Origin: Natronospirillum sp965602035 | GTDB taxonomy: Bacteria > Pseudomonadota > Gammaproteobacteria > Pseudomonadales > Natronospirillaceae | DNA length: 64,000 nt | Direction: 5' to 3' | Assembly (NCBI GenBank): GCA_965602035.1 | Contig: OZ271919.1 | Coordinates: 62,001 to 126,000, forward strand | Shown: one piece after another, positions 52,949 to 61,765 of the stretch | How the letters are laid out: each line of letters starts with the position of its first letter | Position numbering within the stretch: position 1 is the stretch's first letter | Made by a program: the position numbers and the translations under genes | Notes under the pieces: generated by a model | Databases searched by the model: none | What the model saw: the letters and a program-made list of their open reading frames with translations, nothing else | What the model was told of the DNA's origin: nothing

Positions 52949-53563
52949 TTGGACTCAGACGGTTACCGAATTCCCGCCTCGCGAACCCATACCGAAATAG
53001 TGGTTGAAAAAAGCCGGTTCATTGCGGTGGCTGACCGTGTGCGGTCCCGCGCCGATATGGACGCCCTCGTTGAACTCTGCCGATCACAATACCCAAAAGC
53101 CAGCCACTACTGCTGGGCGTTTGTTGCAGGTGCCCCGGGTGACAGCAATCAGGTGGGCCTGAGCGACGACGGTGAACCCCACGGCACCGCCGGCCAACCT
53201 ATGCTCACTGCACTGCTGCATAGTGTAGTCGGAGAAGTCGGTGTGGTCGTGATTCGTTATTTCGGCGGTACCAAACTGGGGAAGGGCGGGCTTGGCCGCG
53301 CCTATGCGGACGCTACAAACAAGGTCCTCGACGTTGTTACCACAGAGCAGAACCTGCCAGCAAAGGAGATGACGGTATTTCTGGACTACGCCGGTGCGGA
53401 TCGGCTGGAGCGTTGGCTGACAGATACTGACATTCAGATCGTCGAGCGTGAATTCACCGACACGGTCACATTCCGGCTTCGCGTTCCACTTGGTCTGGCC
53501 GAGTTGCTGGAGGCCCAACTTTTTGCAATCGGAGCTGGCCAGGGCCGCCCGAGTTGTGGCTGA
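52949..53563 (+). CDS. YigZ/IMPACT family protein (UPF0029)
   Basis: Family of unclear function; eukaryotic IMPACT binds Gcn1, and bacterial YigZ has been linked to nucleic acid or translation contacts by structure only. The 204 residues carry the signature YFGGTKLGKGGLGRAYADA and EPHGTAGQPMLTAL, with a C-terminal ferredoxin-like DUF1949 domain. The start is TTG 52949 with TAAGGT just upstream. Confidence 0.88.
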   Translation: MDSDGYRIPASRTHTEIVVEKSRFIAVADRVRSRADMDALVELCRSQYPKASHYCWAFVAGAPGDSNQVGLSDDGEPHGTAGQPMLTALLHSVVGEVGVVVIRYFGGTKLGKGGLGRAYADATNKVLDVVTTEQNLPAKEMTVFLDYAGADRLERWLTDTDIQIVEREFTDTVTFRLRVPLGLAELLEAQLFAIGAGQGRPSCG

Positions 53564-53609
53564 TTAGCTGAAACGCAAGCTGTGCGCGATCATTCCGACG
53601 CGCAACCCA

Positions 53610-53665
53610 CTGTCGCCAACTTGTCATTTATCGGACCACAAACTGTCACAGACCGCCGCTAGGTT
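53610..53665 (+). promoter_or_regulatory. Pho box and -10 upstream of the choice-of-anchor I gene
   Basis: Half-sites CTGTCGC (53610), TTGTCAT (53621) and CTGTCAC (53643), with a degenerate site in phase at 53632, all in an exact 11-base register as for PhoB. Ten bases after the last half-site comes TAGGTT (53660-53665), the spacing of PhoB-activated promoters that lack a -35. Confidence 0.75.
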
Positions 53666-53702
53666 GATGGATTGTCAGTCCTCAACCTGCGGAGATACCC
53701 TC

Positions 53703-55355
53703 ATGAAAAACTCTTTCCGAAAGCTCACACTGGTGGGCGCCGTTGCCGGCGCGACACTCAGCGCACCGATTATGGCGTCCCCGTTTCTGGAACTGTCTGT
53801 CCTTGGCCGCTACATGCCAGCAGGCGACGTATTTGACGAGGCGGCTGCCGAAATCGTCAAGTACGACGCCGCCGGTCAGCGCTTGTTCGTGGTCAACTCC
53901 AATGCCGCAACGGTGGATGTTCTGTCGATTGCTGATCCAACCAACCCCGTGCTGACGGATACACTGGATGCCTCGGCGGAAGGCGCGGCGGCCAACAGTG
54001 TGGCCATTCACGGTGACATGGTAGCGGTCGCCATCGAGGCGGAGAACACACAGAGTGCCGGCAAGGTAGTTGTCTATAACAGTCGTACACTACGCAAGGC
54101 GGCGGAATTCGACACCGGTGCATTGCCAGACATGCTGACATTTACAGCGTCCGGAGACTACTTGCTGGTGGCGAACGAGGGGGAGCCCTCCAGCGACTAT
54201 CAGAACGACCCCGAGGGTTCCGTAACCATTATCGACCTGCGTCGCGGGTTAGCCAACGCCCGTGTGCGGACTGCGGATTTCCGGGCGTTCAATAGCCGCG
54301 CGAACGAACTGGCCGCCAGCGGTGTCCGAATCTTCGGGCCCGGTGCCTCGGTGGCTCAGGATCTGGAGCCGGAATACATCGCGGTTTCCGCCGATGACCG
54401 CACAGCCTGGGTCGCCCTCCAGGAAAACAACGCCGTTGCCGTCGTGGACATTGCACGCGCGACCGTCACTGACATTCTGCCGTTGGGTTTCAAGGACCAT
54501 CGGATCATCGGCAATGAGCTGGACGCCAGCAACCGGGATGACCGTATCAATATCCGCAACTGGCCGGTCATGGGCATGTACCAGCCGGATGCCATGAAAA
54601 GCTATGTTGTGAATGGTCAGACGTACTACATCACGGCAAATGAAGGGGATGCCCGCGACTACGACGCTTTCACCGAAGAAGCCCGAGTGGCAGACCTCCA
54701 GCTGGACCCGGATGCCTTCCCCGACGCGGAGTGGTTACAGCAGGATGAGAACCTGGGCCGGCTGAACATCACGACCACCCTGGGTATGGCAAACCCCGAC
54801 GAGTGCCAGCCGTCAGCGCCACGTGACTCCGCCGATGACGTGGTGGCCCATGTTGAAAGTGTCTGCGTGTACAGCACTCTCTACAGCTACGGTGCACGTT
54901 CAGTGGCTATCTGGAACGAAGCCGGAGAGCAGATCTGGGACAGCGGCAGCCAACTTGAGCAGATTACCGCGCAACGTCACCCGGCCATGTTCAATACCAC
55001 CAACGATGAGAATGCGTTCGACAACCGCTCCGACGACAAGGGCCCTGAGCCCGAAGCGGTCGAAGTCGGTGTGATCGATGGCGCTCAATTTGCGTTTGTC
55101 GGGCTTGAACGTATGGGAGGTATTGTCGTTTTCAACGTCAGCAATCCGCAGAGCCCAACTTTTGTGAGTTACCTGAACACCCGCGATTTGCTGGCGTCTC
55201 AGGACGATATTGAGTCAGGTGCGGCCGGTGACCTTGGTCCGGAAGATATTACGTTTATCCCCGCAGTGGACAGCCCTTCTGGCCGTCCGATGCTGGCGGT
55301 AGGCAATGAAGTCTCAGGAACAACTACCCTGTTCGATATCTCGGTCTTCCACTGA
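53703..55355 (+). CDS. Secreted choice-of-anchor I family protein (alkaline-phosphatase-like)
   Basis: Predicted exported protein of 550 residues; ATG 53703 has GGAG upstream and gives a signal peptide ending near PIMAS. The body is a beta-propeller-like repeat protein with family phrases LFVVNSNAATVDVLSI, LLVANEGEPSSDY, YITANEGDARDYDAF, KGPEPEAVEVG and FVGLERMGGIVVFNV. Members are often annotated as alkaline phosphatase-like, but no proven enzyme site is visible. The upstream Pho box suggests expression under phosphate starvation, in line with a phosphate-scavenging role. Confidence 0.82.
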   Translation: MKNSFRKLTLVGAVAGATLSAPIMASPFLELSVLGRYMPAGDVFDEAAAEIVKYDAAGQRLFVVNSNAATVDVLSIADPTNPVLTDTLDASAEGAAANSVAIHGDMVAVAIEAENTQSAGKVVVYNSRTLRKAAEFDTGALPDMLTFTASGDYLLVANEGEPSSDYQNDPEGSVTIIDLRRGLANARVRTADFRAFNSRANELAASGVRIFGPGASVAQDLEPEYIAVSADDRTAWVALQENNAVAVVDIARATVTDILPLGFKDHRIIGNELDASNRDDRINIRNWPVMGMYQPDAMKSYVVNGQTYYITANEGDARDYDAFTEEARVADLQLDPDAFPDAEWLQQDENLGRLNITTTLGMANPDECQPSAPRDSADDVVAHVESVCVYSTLYSYGARSVAIWNEAGEQIWDSGSQLEQITAQRHPAMFNTTNDENAFDNRSDDKGPEPEAVEVGVIDGAQFAFVGLERMGGIVVFNVSNPQSPTFVSYLNTRDLLASQDDIESGAAGDLGPEDITFIPAVDSPSGRPMLAVGNEVSGTTTLFDISVFH

Positions 55356-55443
55356 GTGAGCCCGTGGAGTCTGGCGGTGCTGAAGAAATTCAGCGTCGCC
55401 TGACGCGGCTGTTAAAACCTTGATTCGATTGCGGAAAAAGTAT

Positions 55444-55471
55444 TTGCATTTCGAGGCGACGTTGGTAATAT
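55444..55471 (+). promoter_or_regulatory. Promoter of tRNA-Glu/Gly
   Basis: TTGCAT, 16-base spacer, TAATAT, then a C-rich discriminator ACGCCCCG. The leader to tRNA-Glu is about 50 bases. Confidence 0.65.
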
Positions 55472-55526
55472 ACGCCCCGTCTTCGCGAGGAGACACGCAT
55501 CGAAAGATGCACACAACGAAGGTTGC

Positions 55527-55602
55527 GTCCCCTTCGTCTAGTGGCCTAGGACACCGCCCTTTCACGGCGGTAACAGGGGTTCGAGTCCCCTAGGGGACGC
55601 CA
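55527..55602 (+). tRNA. tRNA-Glu (TTC anticodon)
   Basis: Seventy-six bases, GTCCCCT/AGGGGAC acceptor, GCCA end, anticodon TTC in CCGCCCTTTCACGGCGG. tRNA-Gly follows after two bases. Confidence 0.97.
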
Positions 55603-55604
55603 TT

Positions 55605-55680
55605 GCGGGAATAGCTCAGCTGGTAGAGCACAACCTTGCCAAGGTTGGGGTCGCGAGTTCGAATCTCGTTTCCCGCTCCA
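55605..55680 (+). tRNA. tRNA-Gly (GCC anticodon)
   Basis: Seventy-six bases, GCGGGAA/TTCCCGC acceptor, TCCA end, anticodon GCC in AACCTTGCCAAGGTT. Its 3' end with the terminator is duplicated 138 bases downstream. Confidence 0.97.
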
Positions 55681-55687
55681 GATTCTG

Positions 55688-55715
55688 AAAAGGCAGCCAA
55701 TCGGCTGCCTTTTTT
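55688..55715. terminator. Intrinsic terminator of tRNA-Glu/Gly, copy 1
   Basis: AAAAGGCAGCC-AATC-GGCTGCCTTTTTT: an 11-pair stem with a T-tract, effective on both strands. Confidence 0.95.
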
Positions 55716-55733
55716 CGTTGAGGGTACAGCAAC

Positions 55734-55795
55734 GTTCGCGACCCCGCTATTTTGGTTGGGGCCGCGCCCGTTACACGGCGTCCATTACATGGCGT
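55734..55795. repeat. REP-like fragment between the duplicated terminators
   Basis: GTTCGCGACCCC, then GGGGCCGCGCCCGTTACACG and GCGTCC, matching the GCG-CCCGTTACACGGCGTCC module of the window's REP family. The TAGGAGC arm is missing. Confidence 0.55.
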
Positions 55796-55825
55796 GATCG
55801 AATCCCGTTCCCGCTCCAGATTCTG

Positions 55826-55853
55826 AAAAGGCAGCCAATCGGCTGCCTTTTTT
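55826..55853. terminator. Intrinsic terminator, copy 2
   Basis: Exact second copy of the tRNA-Glu/Gly terminator. Being symmetric with A- and T-tracts, it can also end the minus-strand gene at 55895-56557. Confidence 0.9.
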
Positions 55854-55894
55854 CGTTGGTTGTAATGCGGCGTGTTCTCCGAACCAAGAGTAGG

Positions 55895-56557
55895 TTACTC
55901 GGGGATCACCGCTAACAAGCATTTGCACTCATCTGAATCACACCCGGTAATCGGCAGTGCCGGTGCGTGGTTTGGCTGAAACGCCTTGCCGCCGTTACTG
56001 CTCCATTCCCGAACGGCCTGGCAGGGTTGTGCTTCATCCGAGTAGGTGATGGTAAGCGTCGCACCGTCTATGGCCTGTGCCTGCTCGATCGTTGCGGCGT
56101 TCGCCGCATTCCGGAATGCCCGCTGTCGGATCCGGGGTATCGCGGTCTGGGCGGCTTCGCGCTTACCCTTTTCCGTCAATGCTGCCAGATACTCTGTGCC
56201 CAGTCGGGTATTGGCCCTCATGCCAAGGGCCTTCTTGGTTTCCTTGTCTACTGGATCGCCTCGGCCCCGAACCTGAGCAATACGAAACTGACTTTCGCTG
56301 GCCTGGAGTGCTTCGGTAAGCCAGCCGGGGATGGGCTCGCGGAACCAGCCAGTCTGAGTCGCTATTACTGTCGGGTCCAGTTCGGGGAATGACGCTTTTG
56401 GTTCGTGAGGCGGTTGTTCCAGAGATGTCTGTGCCGGTTGATAGGATGGCTGCCGGGGAGCTTCTGGTCCGGATCGCTGGGACGATCCGCCTTGTCGGCG
56501 AATTACCAGGAACAGGATCACAGCGGTGACCGCCAGTATCAGTGCCAATGTCTGCAT
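55895..56557 (-). CDS. Unrecognised membrane-anchored protein
   Basis: I do not recognise this 220-residue protein. The start at 56557 has GGAAGGTG upstream on the minus strand; a longer frame to 56695 has no such support. One N-terminal helix (residues 3-19, TLALILAVTAVILFLVI), then a Pro/Gln/Ser-rich disordered stretch (22-58). A helical Ala/Arg-rich domain (about 75-165) follows, then a short beta-rich end with Cys179, Cys206, Cys211 and Cys213 (GCDSDECKC). If the C-terminal domain is outside the cytoplasm, the Cys may form disulfides. Divergent from the sulfatase gene. Confidence 0.65.
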   Translation of the reverse strand: MQTLALILAVTAVILFLVIRRQGGSSQRSGPEAPRQPSYQPAQTSLEQPPHEPKASFPELDPTVIATQTGWFREPIPGWLTEALQASESQFRIAQVRGRGDPVDKETKKALGMRANTRLGTEYLAALTEKGKREAAQTAIPRIRQRAFRNAANAATIEQAQAIDGATLTITYSDEAQPCQAVREWSSNGGKAFQPNHAPALPITGCDSDECKCLLAVIPE

Positions 56558-56782
56558 GACGCACCTTCCGGCCAGATTGCTGGCTCTGAGTATCTGCTCT
56601 ACATAGTAGCGGGAATCCTGGATGGGTGCAGCTACGAGCTTGCCAATGACGGCAGTGGTGTCGGAAGGCCGCATTTGTTGGAAATGTCCGGTCAAGGCAC
56701 TGGACTTTCACCCGGCGGCAGTCTGAACCTTGGAAGAAAGCGTACCCTGTTGCGGTTCTCTATATTTTTCCGGGTTTTTCGC

Positions 56783-58396
56783 ATGCGCCACAGCCTGTTA
56801 TTACAGCGCCTGATTACACTCCTCGCCTTTCTGGCTCTGCTGGTCGCGCTGACGTTACCCAACCGGCTTGCCTGGATTGCGGAGCAGGCCTATCTGTTTT
56901 TCCCCCTGGAGTTTATGGTGATCGGCCTGCTGCTGTTGCTCCCCGGTCGCCTGGGGTCGGTCACCCGGATCAGCCTGGCCCTATTGCTGGGCCTGGGGTT
57001 GTTGCTCCGGGGCGCGGATCTGGTCACCTATGAAATCTTCGCCCGCCGGTTCAATCCCATTTTTGATGGGCACCTGCTGGCCGATGGTAGCCGACTTCTA
57101 ACCGGCGTGTTCGGCCAATTCGCGGCAGCGCTGGTCGGGGTGGCGATTGTAGTGCTGGTGGCTCTTCTATGGTGGTTTTCATTTTTGGTGCTTGGGCGAA
57201 TCCAGCGAGCCCTGAAGTCCGCTCCCTGGTCGTCTGCGATATCGCTCAGTGCGGTGCTGGTGGTCTGGGTGCTTCTGAACAATGGCGGCTGGCCGAAAGC
57301 GGAGGCCTATGCCTGGGAGCAACTGGAAACGCACGTGCGTGATACGGTCTACAGCATCCAGGATATCCGGGCATTTGCCGAGAGTGTTGAAGATGACCCG
57401 GCCGCCGAACTTCCAGCTGAGACCCTTTTTTCGGGGCTTGAGGGTAAGGATGTATTCGTGGTTTTTGCCGAATCCTATGGCCGGGCGCTGCTGGAAAATG
57501 AGCCGTTTGTCGGCCCCATAACAGAGACCCTCAGTCGTGCCCAGGAGAGACTCGCTGCCGATGGCGCCAGTATGCGCAGCGCCTTTCTGACCGCGCCGAC
57601 AGTGGGCGGGTTGAGCTGGCTGTCGCACGCGTCCTTGCTCTCCGGCGCCTGGGTCGACAGCGAAACCCGTTACAAGAGCCTTATGGTCAGTGAGCGGGCT
57701 ACCCTCAACCAGTTGTTCCGGGATGCCGGCTGGCGCACGGTCGCCGCCATGCCCGGGATCAGCCTGGCGTGGCCCGAGGGCGCGTACTATGGCTATGACC
57801 AGATCTACAATGCCCACAACTTCGGCTACGAAGGACTGCCCTTCAATTGGGTGACCATGCCGGATCAATACGTCTGGTCCGCCCTGCACAGGCGGGAGCT
57901 GGCCGGGGAGGACCGGCCACCGGTCATGGCGGAACTTGCGTTGATTTCATCGCATGCGCCGTGGACACCCACCGCCGAGCTGGTGCCCTGGGACGAGGTC
58001 GGCGATGGCCGCATCTTCAATGATCAGGCACAGAGCGGGCCCAGCCCGGGCGAAGTCTGGAGCGATACCGAAACGATCCGGCGGTATTACCGGCGCTCGA
58101 TCGAATACATGCTGGAGACCGTGGTTTCCTACATAGAGCAGTTCGGCCATGAAGACACGGTGTTTCTGGTGCTGGGAGACCACCCGGCTGCCCCCTGGAT
58201 TTCCGGAGACCCGGAGAACCGGGATGTGCCTGTGCATCTCATCGCGCATGACGCCAACGTTATCGAGGCCATTGAGGGCTGGCAGTGGCAGCCCGGTCTC
58301 CTGCCCGATGCGAACGCGCCGGTATGGCGTATGGATCGGGTCCGTAATCGGTTTATTGAAGCTTTCTCTCTAGGGCAAGAGGTCGTTACCGACTAG
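56783..58396 (+). CDS. LTA-synthase-like sulfatase-family membrane protein
   Basis: Predicted inner-membrane phospho- or sulfo-transferase/hydrolase of the alkaline phosphatase superfamily. ATG 56783 gives 537 residues: five membrane helices within about 5-185, then a periplasmic catalytic domain from about 225. VFVVFAESYGR carries the metal-binding Glu, TAPTVGGLSWLSHASLLSG the likely Thr nucleophile, and LVLGDHPAAPW the late metal ligands. Related enzymes add phosphoglycerol or phosphoethanolamine to glucans or lipid A. The opgGH genes 2 kb downstream make a glucan substrate plausible, but that is inference. Confidence 0.8.
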   Translation: MRHSLLLQRLITLLAFLALLVALTLPNRLAWIAEQAYLFFPLEFMVIGLLLLLPGRLGSVTRISLALLLGLGLLLRGADLVTYEIFARRFNPIFDGHLLADGSRLLTGVFGQFAAALVGVAIVVLVALLWWFSFLVLGRIQRALKSAPWSSAISLSAVLVVWVLLNNGGWPKAEAYAWEQLETHVRDTVYSIQDIRAFAESVEDDPAAELPAETLFSGLEGKDVFVVFAESYGRALLENEPFVGPITETLSRAQERLAADGASMRSAFLTAPTVGGLSWLSHASLLSGAWVDSETRYKSLMVSERATLNQLFRDAGWRTVAAMPGISLAWPEGAYYGYDQIYNAHNFGYEGLPFNWVTMPDQYVWSALHRRELAGEDRPPVMAELALISSHAPWTPTAELVPWDEVGDGRIFNDQAQSGPSPGEVWSDTETIRRYYRRSIEYMLETVVSYIEQFGHEDTVFLVLGDHPAAPWISGDPENRDVPVHLIAHDANVIEAIEGWQWQPGLLPDANAPVWRMDRVRNRFIEAFSLGQEVVTD

Positions 58397-58403
58397 TGCC
58401 GGG

Positions 58404-59456
58404 CTATTTGTCTTTCAGACTCTTGGCGAGCCTGAGTACCCGCGTCGCAGTATCAGTCCATGTCGGCAGTTGGTGTGCGGCTTCCCGCGCCCCGCGCTGA
58501 AGAGCCCGACGATGCTCTTCGCTGTTGAGCAGTGACCGGAGAGCGTCCGACAGTGCGGTCGGGTTATCGGGTGGTACGAGTATTCCCGCTGACTCAGGCA
58601 CAACATCGGGCACTGCGCCGGCCCGCGCGCCAACGATGGGCAGGCCTGCAGCGAGCGCTTCGGCGAACACCATGCCATACCCTTCAAAACGGGACGGAAG
58701 TACAAAAATATCGGCCTCTTGGAATTCGATGTCCAGTTTGTCGGTTGCGCCCACCAGTTCAATCCGGTGCTGCAGATCCCGATGCACAATCTGTTCGCGG
58801 AGCCCACTACTCCAGGCCGGATCGAGATCCGGGCTGCCGATAAACCGGGCCTGCCAGGGGACATCAGCCAGCGACGCGAGGGCGTCTATTAACACATCAT
58901 GGCCTTTACGGCGGGTCAGCGACGCTACGGTAAGCAGGCGCGGCGGTTGCCCGTTGCAGGGTGAAAAAGGAACCCGGTCATTCCCCGGCAGGGCCACCGT
59001 TACCTGTTCTTTTCGCAGTTCAAACTGGTCGATGAGAATCTGTCGGGTATGATGGCTCGTCACCACCACGGTACGAACCGCCCTGAGGGCCCGCTGTTCG
59101 GATTGATGGAACCGCCTCTGCTGCGCCGGATCAAGGCCTGATTCCAGTGCCAGCGGGTGGTGGCACAGCGCGATCAGGTTCAGTCGCGCGGATTGCGCTT
59201 CAGCCAGCGTGTCGAGCACGCCGAGTGCGAGACCGTCTACAATGACGATAGCGCCGTCGGGAATGCGCATGAAGGCCTCGTGCGCGGCCTGAACTGCCTC
59301 GCTGTCGGGAAAGGGAAAGGTATCGGAGAGCGCAACCGGCTCGATTCGGGTTCCAAGGCGTTGCAGTTCAGAGATCAGGCGCCGATCGTAGCGATAGCCG
59401 CCAGTCGGTGTGTTCAGGTCGCCGGGGTATACGACGTATAATGAATCGATATTCAT
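58404..59456 (-). CDS. GT4-family glycosyltransferase
   Basis: Predicted retaining glycosyltransferase, acceptor unknown. The start at 59456 has AAGGA upstream on the minus strand and gives 350 residues beginning MNIDSLYVVYPGDLNTPTGG; the longer frame to 59606 adds unrelated residues. GT-B fold features are GGYRYDRRLI near the N-terminus, RLLTVASLTRRKGHDVLIDAL and the donor-site FVLPSRFEGYGMVFAEALAAG (E-x7-E). It converges with the sulfatase gene, 7 bases between the two stops. Confidence 0.88.
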   Translation of the reverse strand: MNIDSLYVVYPGDLNTPTGGYRYDRRLISELQRLGTRIEPVALSDTFPFPDSEAVQAAHEAFMRIPDGAIVIVDGLALGVLDTLAEAQSARLNLIALCHHPLALESGLDPAQQRRFHQSEQRALRAVRTVVVTSHHTRQILIDQFELRKEQVTVALPGNDRVPFSPCNGQPPRLLTVASLTRRKGHDVLIDALASLADVPWQARFIGSPDLDPAWSSGLREQIVHRDLQHRIELVGATDKLDIEFQEADIFVLPSRFEGYGMVFAEALAAGLPIVGARAGAVPDVVPESAGILVPPDNPTALSDALRSLLNSEEHRRALQRGAREAAHQLPTWTDTATRVLRLAKSLKDK

Positions 59457-59571
59457 TCGATAGCTGATCCTTTCCCGGGAGATGCCCGTAATAGATTTCA
59501 GAGTGTCCGGGTATGTCGTGGTTTTAACCCGGACAAAGGTGAATTTGAGATAACAGCATTCTGAGTGTGAA

Positions 59572-60189
59572 ATGTCCATGCCTGAAGTGACCCGTATGAC
59601 CTCCACCCGGATTCCGACGGAACACGGGGAATTCCAGCTCTGCTTCTATGCCAATACGCTGGACGATAAAGAGCACCTCGCACTGATCATGGGTGATGTC
59701 GCCCACGCCGACTCGGTATTGGTGCGTGTTCATTCCGAATGTTTTACCGGTGATGTATTGGGTTCACGGCGCTGCGACTGCGGTGAACAACTCGACCGTT
59801 CGCTTGCCATGGTCGCGAAAGCGGGGACGGGCGTGGTTCTGTATATGCGCCAGGAGGGCCGTGGTATTGGCCTTTTGGACAAACTGCGTGCCTATAATCT
59901 GCAGGACCAGGGCTTCGATACGGTTGATGCCAACCTCATGCTGGGCCATGAGGCCGATGAACGCGACTACACGCTGGCGGCATTGATGCTGGAGGACCTG
60001 GGCGTGAACTCGGTGCGGCTTATCACCAACAATCCGGCCAAGATCAGTGCGCTCGAAGAGGCAGGAATGACGGTGGCAGAGCGTGTGTCGCTGGAAGTGG
60101 CTGCCAATACCGATAACGCGGACTACCTTCTGACCAAAGCCGAGCGTATGGATCACTTCCTGGCGCTCAAGCCCGTTACTGATCGATAA
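59572..60189 (+). CDS. ribA: GTP cyclohydrolase II
   Basis: First step of riboflavin synthesis, opening the GTP ring. The 205 residues have the zinc ligands in SECFTGDVLGSRRCDCGEQL, the catalytic MRQEGRGIGLLDKLRAYNLQ and the late ITNNPAKISALEEAGM. Starts at 59572 or 59578 are equivalent. It is a single-domain RibA with no RibB fusion, and no FMN riboswitch is seen in the 115 bases upstream. Confidence 0.96.
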   Translation: MSMPEVTRMTSTRIPTEHGEFQLCFYANTLDDKEHLALIMGDVAHADSVLVRVHSECFTGDVLGSRRCDCGEQLDRSLAMVAKAGTGVVLYMRQEGRGIGLLDKLRAYNLQDQGFDTVDANLMLGHEADERDYTLAALMLEDLGVNSVRLITNNPAKISALEEAGMTVAERVSLEVAANTDNADYLLTKAERMDHFLALKPVTDR

Positions 60190-60193
60190 ATCT

Positions 60194-61765
60194 ATGCCTA
60201 TCCGAGCGGACTCGCAGCAACGGCAACTCCGTGCCGTAGGGCGGCTGTGCGCGGTGCTGGTGCTGATGGTTCTGTTAGCTATGCAGAGCGCGGTCGCCCT
60301 ACCCCAGTTGGACAACACCGCCGTACCATTCAGCCACGCCTGGCTGCGCGCGCACGCACAGGAGCTGGCTACCCGTGACTATCAGGCGGACGTCATGGCG
60401 GAGAGTAACCCGCTGCGCCAGCTCACGTACGACCAATACCGGCGAATTGTGTTCGATCCTGAGGCCGCAGTCTGGCGGGATGCGGCGACGCATTTCCAGT
60501 TGCAGCTGTTTCACCCCGGTTTTCTTCACACAACACCGGTCGGTGTTCATCTCGTCGATGACAAATCCGCTCGACGGCTCGACTTCTCCACGGAATTATT
60601 CAGTTACGCCGGCAGCGGCACCGATCCCGTGGAATTTGAAGCCGGGGGCTATGCCGGTTTCCGTGTGCATTATCCGATCAATACAGCAGAACGCATTGAG
60701 GAATTTCTGGTTTTCCTCGGTGCCAGCTATTTCCGGGCCGTGGGAAGGGATCAGTTTTATGGGCTGTCAGCACGCGGTCTCGCCGTAAACACGGTAGGTC
60801 CGGGGGGAGAGGAGTTCCCGCGATTCTCGGATTTCTGGATCGAACAACCGGGCCCGGATGCCGGGGAAATCATCATACACGCGCTTCTGGACAGCCCGTC
60901 AGTGACCGGTGCCTATCGCTTCACGGTCTGGCCCGGTGACCCAACGCGCATGGATGTCGATGCCAGCCTGTACCCGCGCCGCGACCGGGAACGAATCGGC
61001 ATCGCGCCGCTTACCTCCATGTTCATGTTTGATGCGACCAATAGGGGTAATTTCAACGATTATCGGGCGTCGGTCCACGATTCCGGTGGTCTCAGCATTC
61101 GCCAGGCCAATGGTGAACGAGTCTGGCGGCCACTGGCGAATCCGAACCGGTTGCAGGTGTCCGCGTTCGGTGCGGGGCAGGACGTTCCGGCAGGCTTCGG
61201 TCTGATGCAGCGCCACCAGGCGTTTGATCAGTTCAATGATCATGAGGCCCGGTACGACAAACGGCCGTCTCTGTGGATTGAGCCTCAGGGAACATGGGGG
61301 CCCGGCCACGTTGAACTGGTTGAAATTCCCACAAACGTGGAATACCAGGACAACATCGTGGCCTACTGGCAGCCGGCGGGCGGCCTGCAGGCAGGAGAGG
61401 ACTACCGGTTCCGGTACACCCTGTACTGGGGCAAGAGCGCACCGGGCGCGAAGCAACCCGGGCGTGTTGTGGACACAGCAGCTGGCGCGGCGCTGGACAG
61501 TGACGACCTGGTATTCGTGATTGACTACAGCGACGGCGATACGATACCGGATGTGCAGGCCGACCCTCAGAAAGTCCAGATTCAGGCAACGGCCAGCGCT
61601 GGCGAAATCACCGGTGTCAGTGGCACGTTGGTTGAGCCTACCGGGTATTATCGCGCGTATGTCCGGTTCAACAATGTCGATGCCGACCTGTCTGAGCTGC
61701 GCGTCACGCTGAATGTCGATGGACAGCCCTGGGGTGAAACCTGGCTGTATCGGTGGTCGCAATGA
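60194..61765 (+). CDS. opgG: Osmoregulated periplasmic glucan biosynthesis protein OpgG
   Basis: Periplasmic protein needed to build or branch osmoregulated periplasmic glucans. The 523 residues have a signal peptide (about 15-36, ending SAVALP) and the family segments QLTYDQYRRIVFDPEAAVWR and LQLFHPGFLH. It sits 4 bases after ribA and overlaps opgH by 4 bases (ATGA). Confidence 0.95.
   Translation: MPIRADSQQRQLRAVGRLCAVLVLMVLLAMQSAVALPQLDNTAVPFSHAWLRAHAQELATRDYQADVMAESNPLRQLTYDQYRRIVFDPEAAVWRDAATHFQLQLFHPGFLHTTPVGVHLVDDKSARRLDFSTELFSYAGSGTDPVEFEAGGYAGFRVHYPINTAERIEEFLVFLGASYFRAVGRDQFYGLSARGLAVNTVGPGGEEFPRFSDFWIEQPGPDAGEIIIHALLDSPSVTGAYRFTVWPGDPTRMDVDASLYPRRDRERIGIAPLTSMFMFDATNRGNFNDYRASVHDSGGLSIRQANGERVWRPLANPNRLQVSAFGAGQDVPAGFGLMQRHQAFDQFNDHEARYDKRPSLWIEPQGTWGPGHVELVEIPTNVEYQDNIVAYWQPAGGLQAGEDYRFRYTLYWGKSAPGAKQPGRVVDTAAGAALDSDDLVFVIDYSDGDTIPDVQADPQKVQIQATASAGEITGVSGTLVEPTGYYRAYVRFNNVDADLSELRVTLNVDGQPWGETWLYRWSQ

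Larger units (their letters stand above)
55670..55858. repeat. 51-bp direct repeat of the tRNA-Gly 3' end plus terminator
   Basis: Bases 55670-55720 (TTCCCGCTCCA through the terminator to CGTTG) recur exactly at 55808-55858. The similarity extends upstream with small changes into the T-arm (GAATCTCG vs GAATCCCG). The 87 bases between hold a REP-like fragment (55734-55795). The structure looks like a tRNA attachment-site scar or a short duplication. Confidence 0.85.

Noticed and set aside
55808..55858. A second tRNA-Gly gene
   Set aside because: Only the acceptor 3' strand and part of the T-arm are present; D-arm and anticodon arm are missing.
59457..59571. FMN riboswitch upstream of ribA
   Set aside because: Only 115 bases with no recognisable conserved riboswitch helices.
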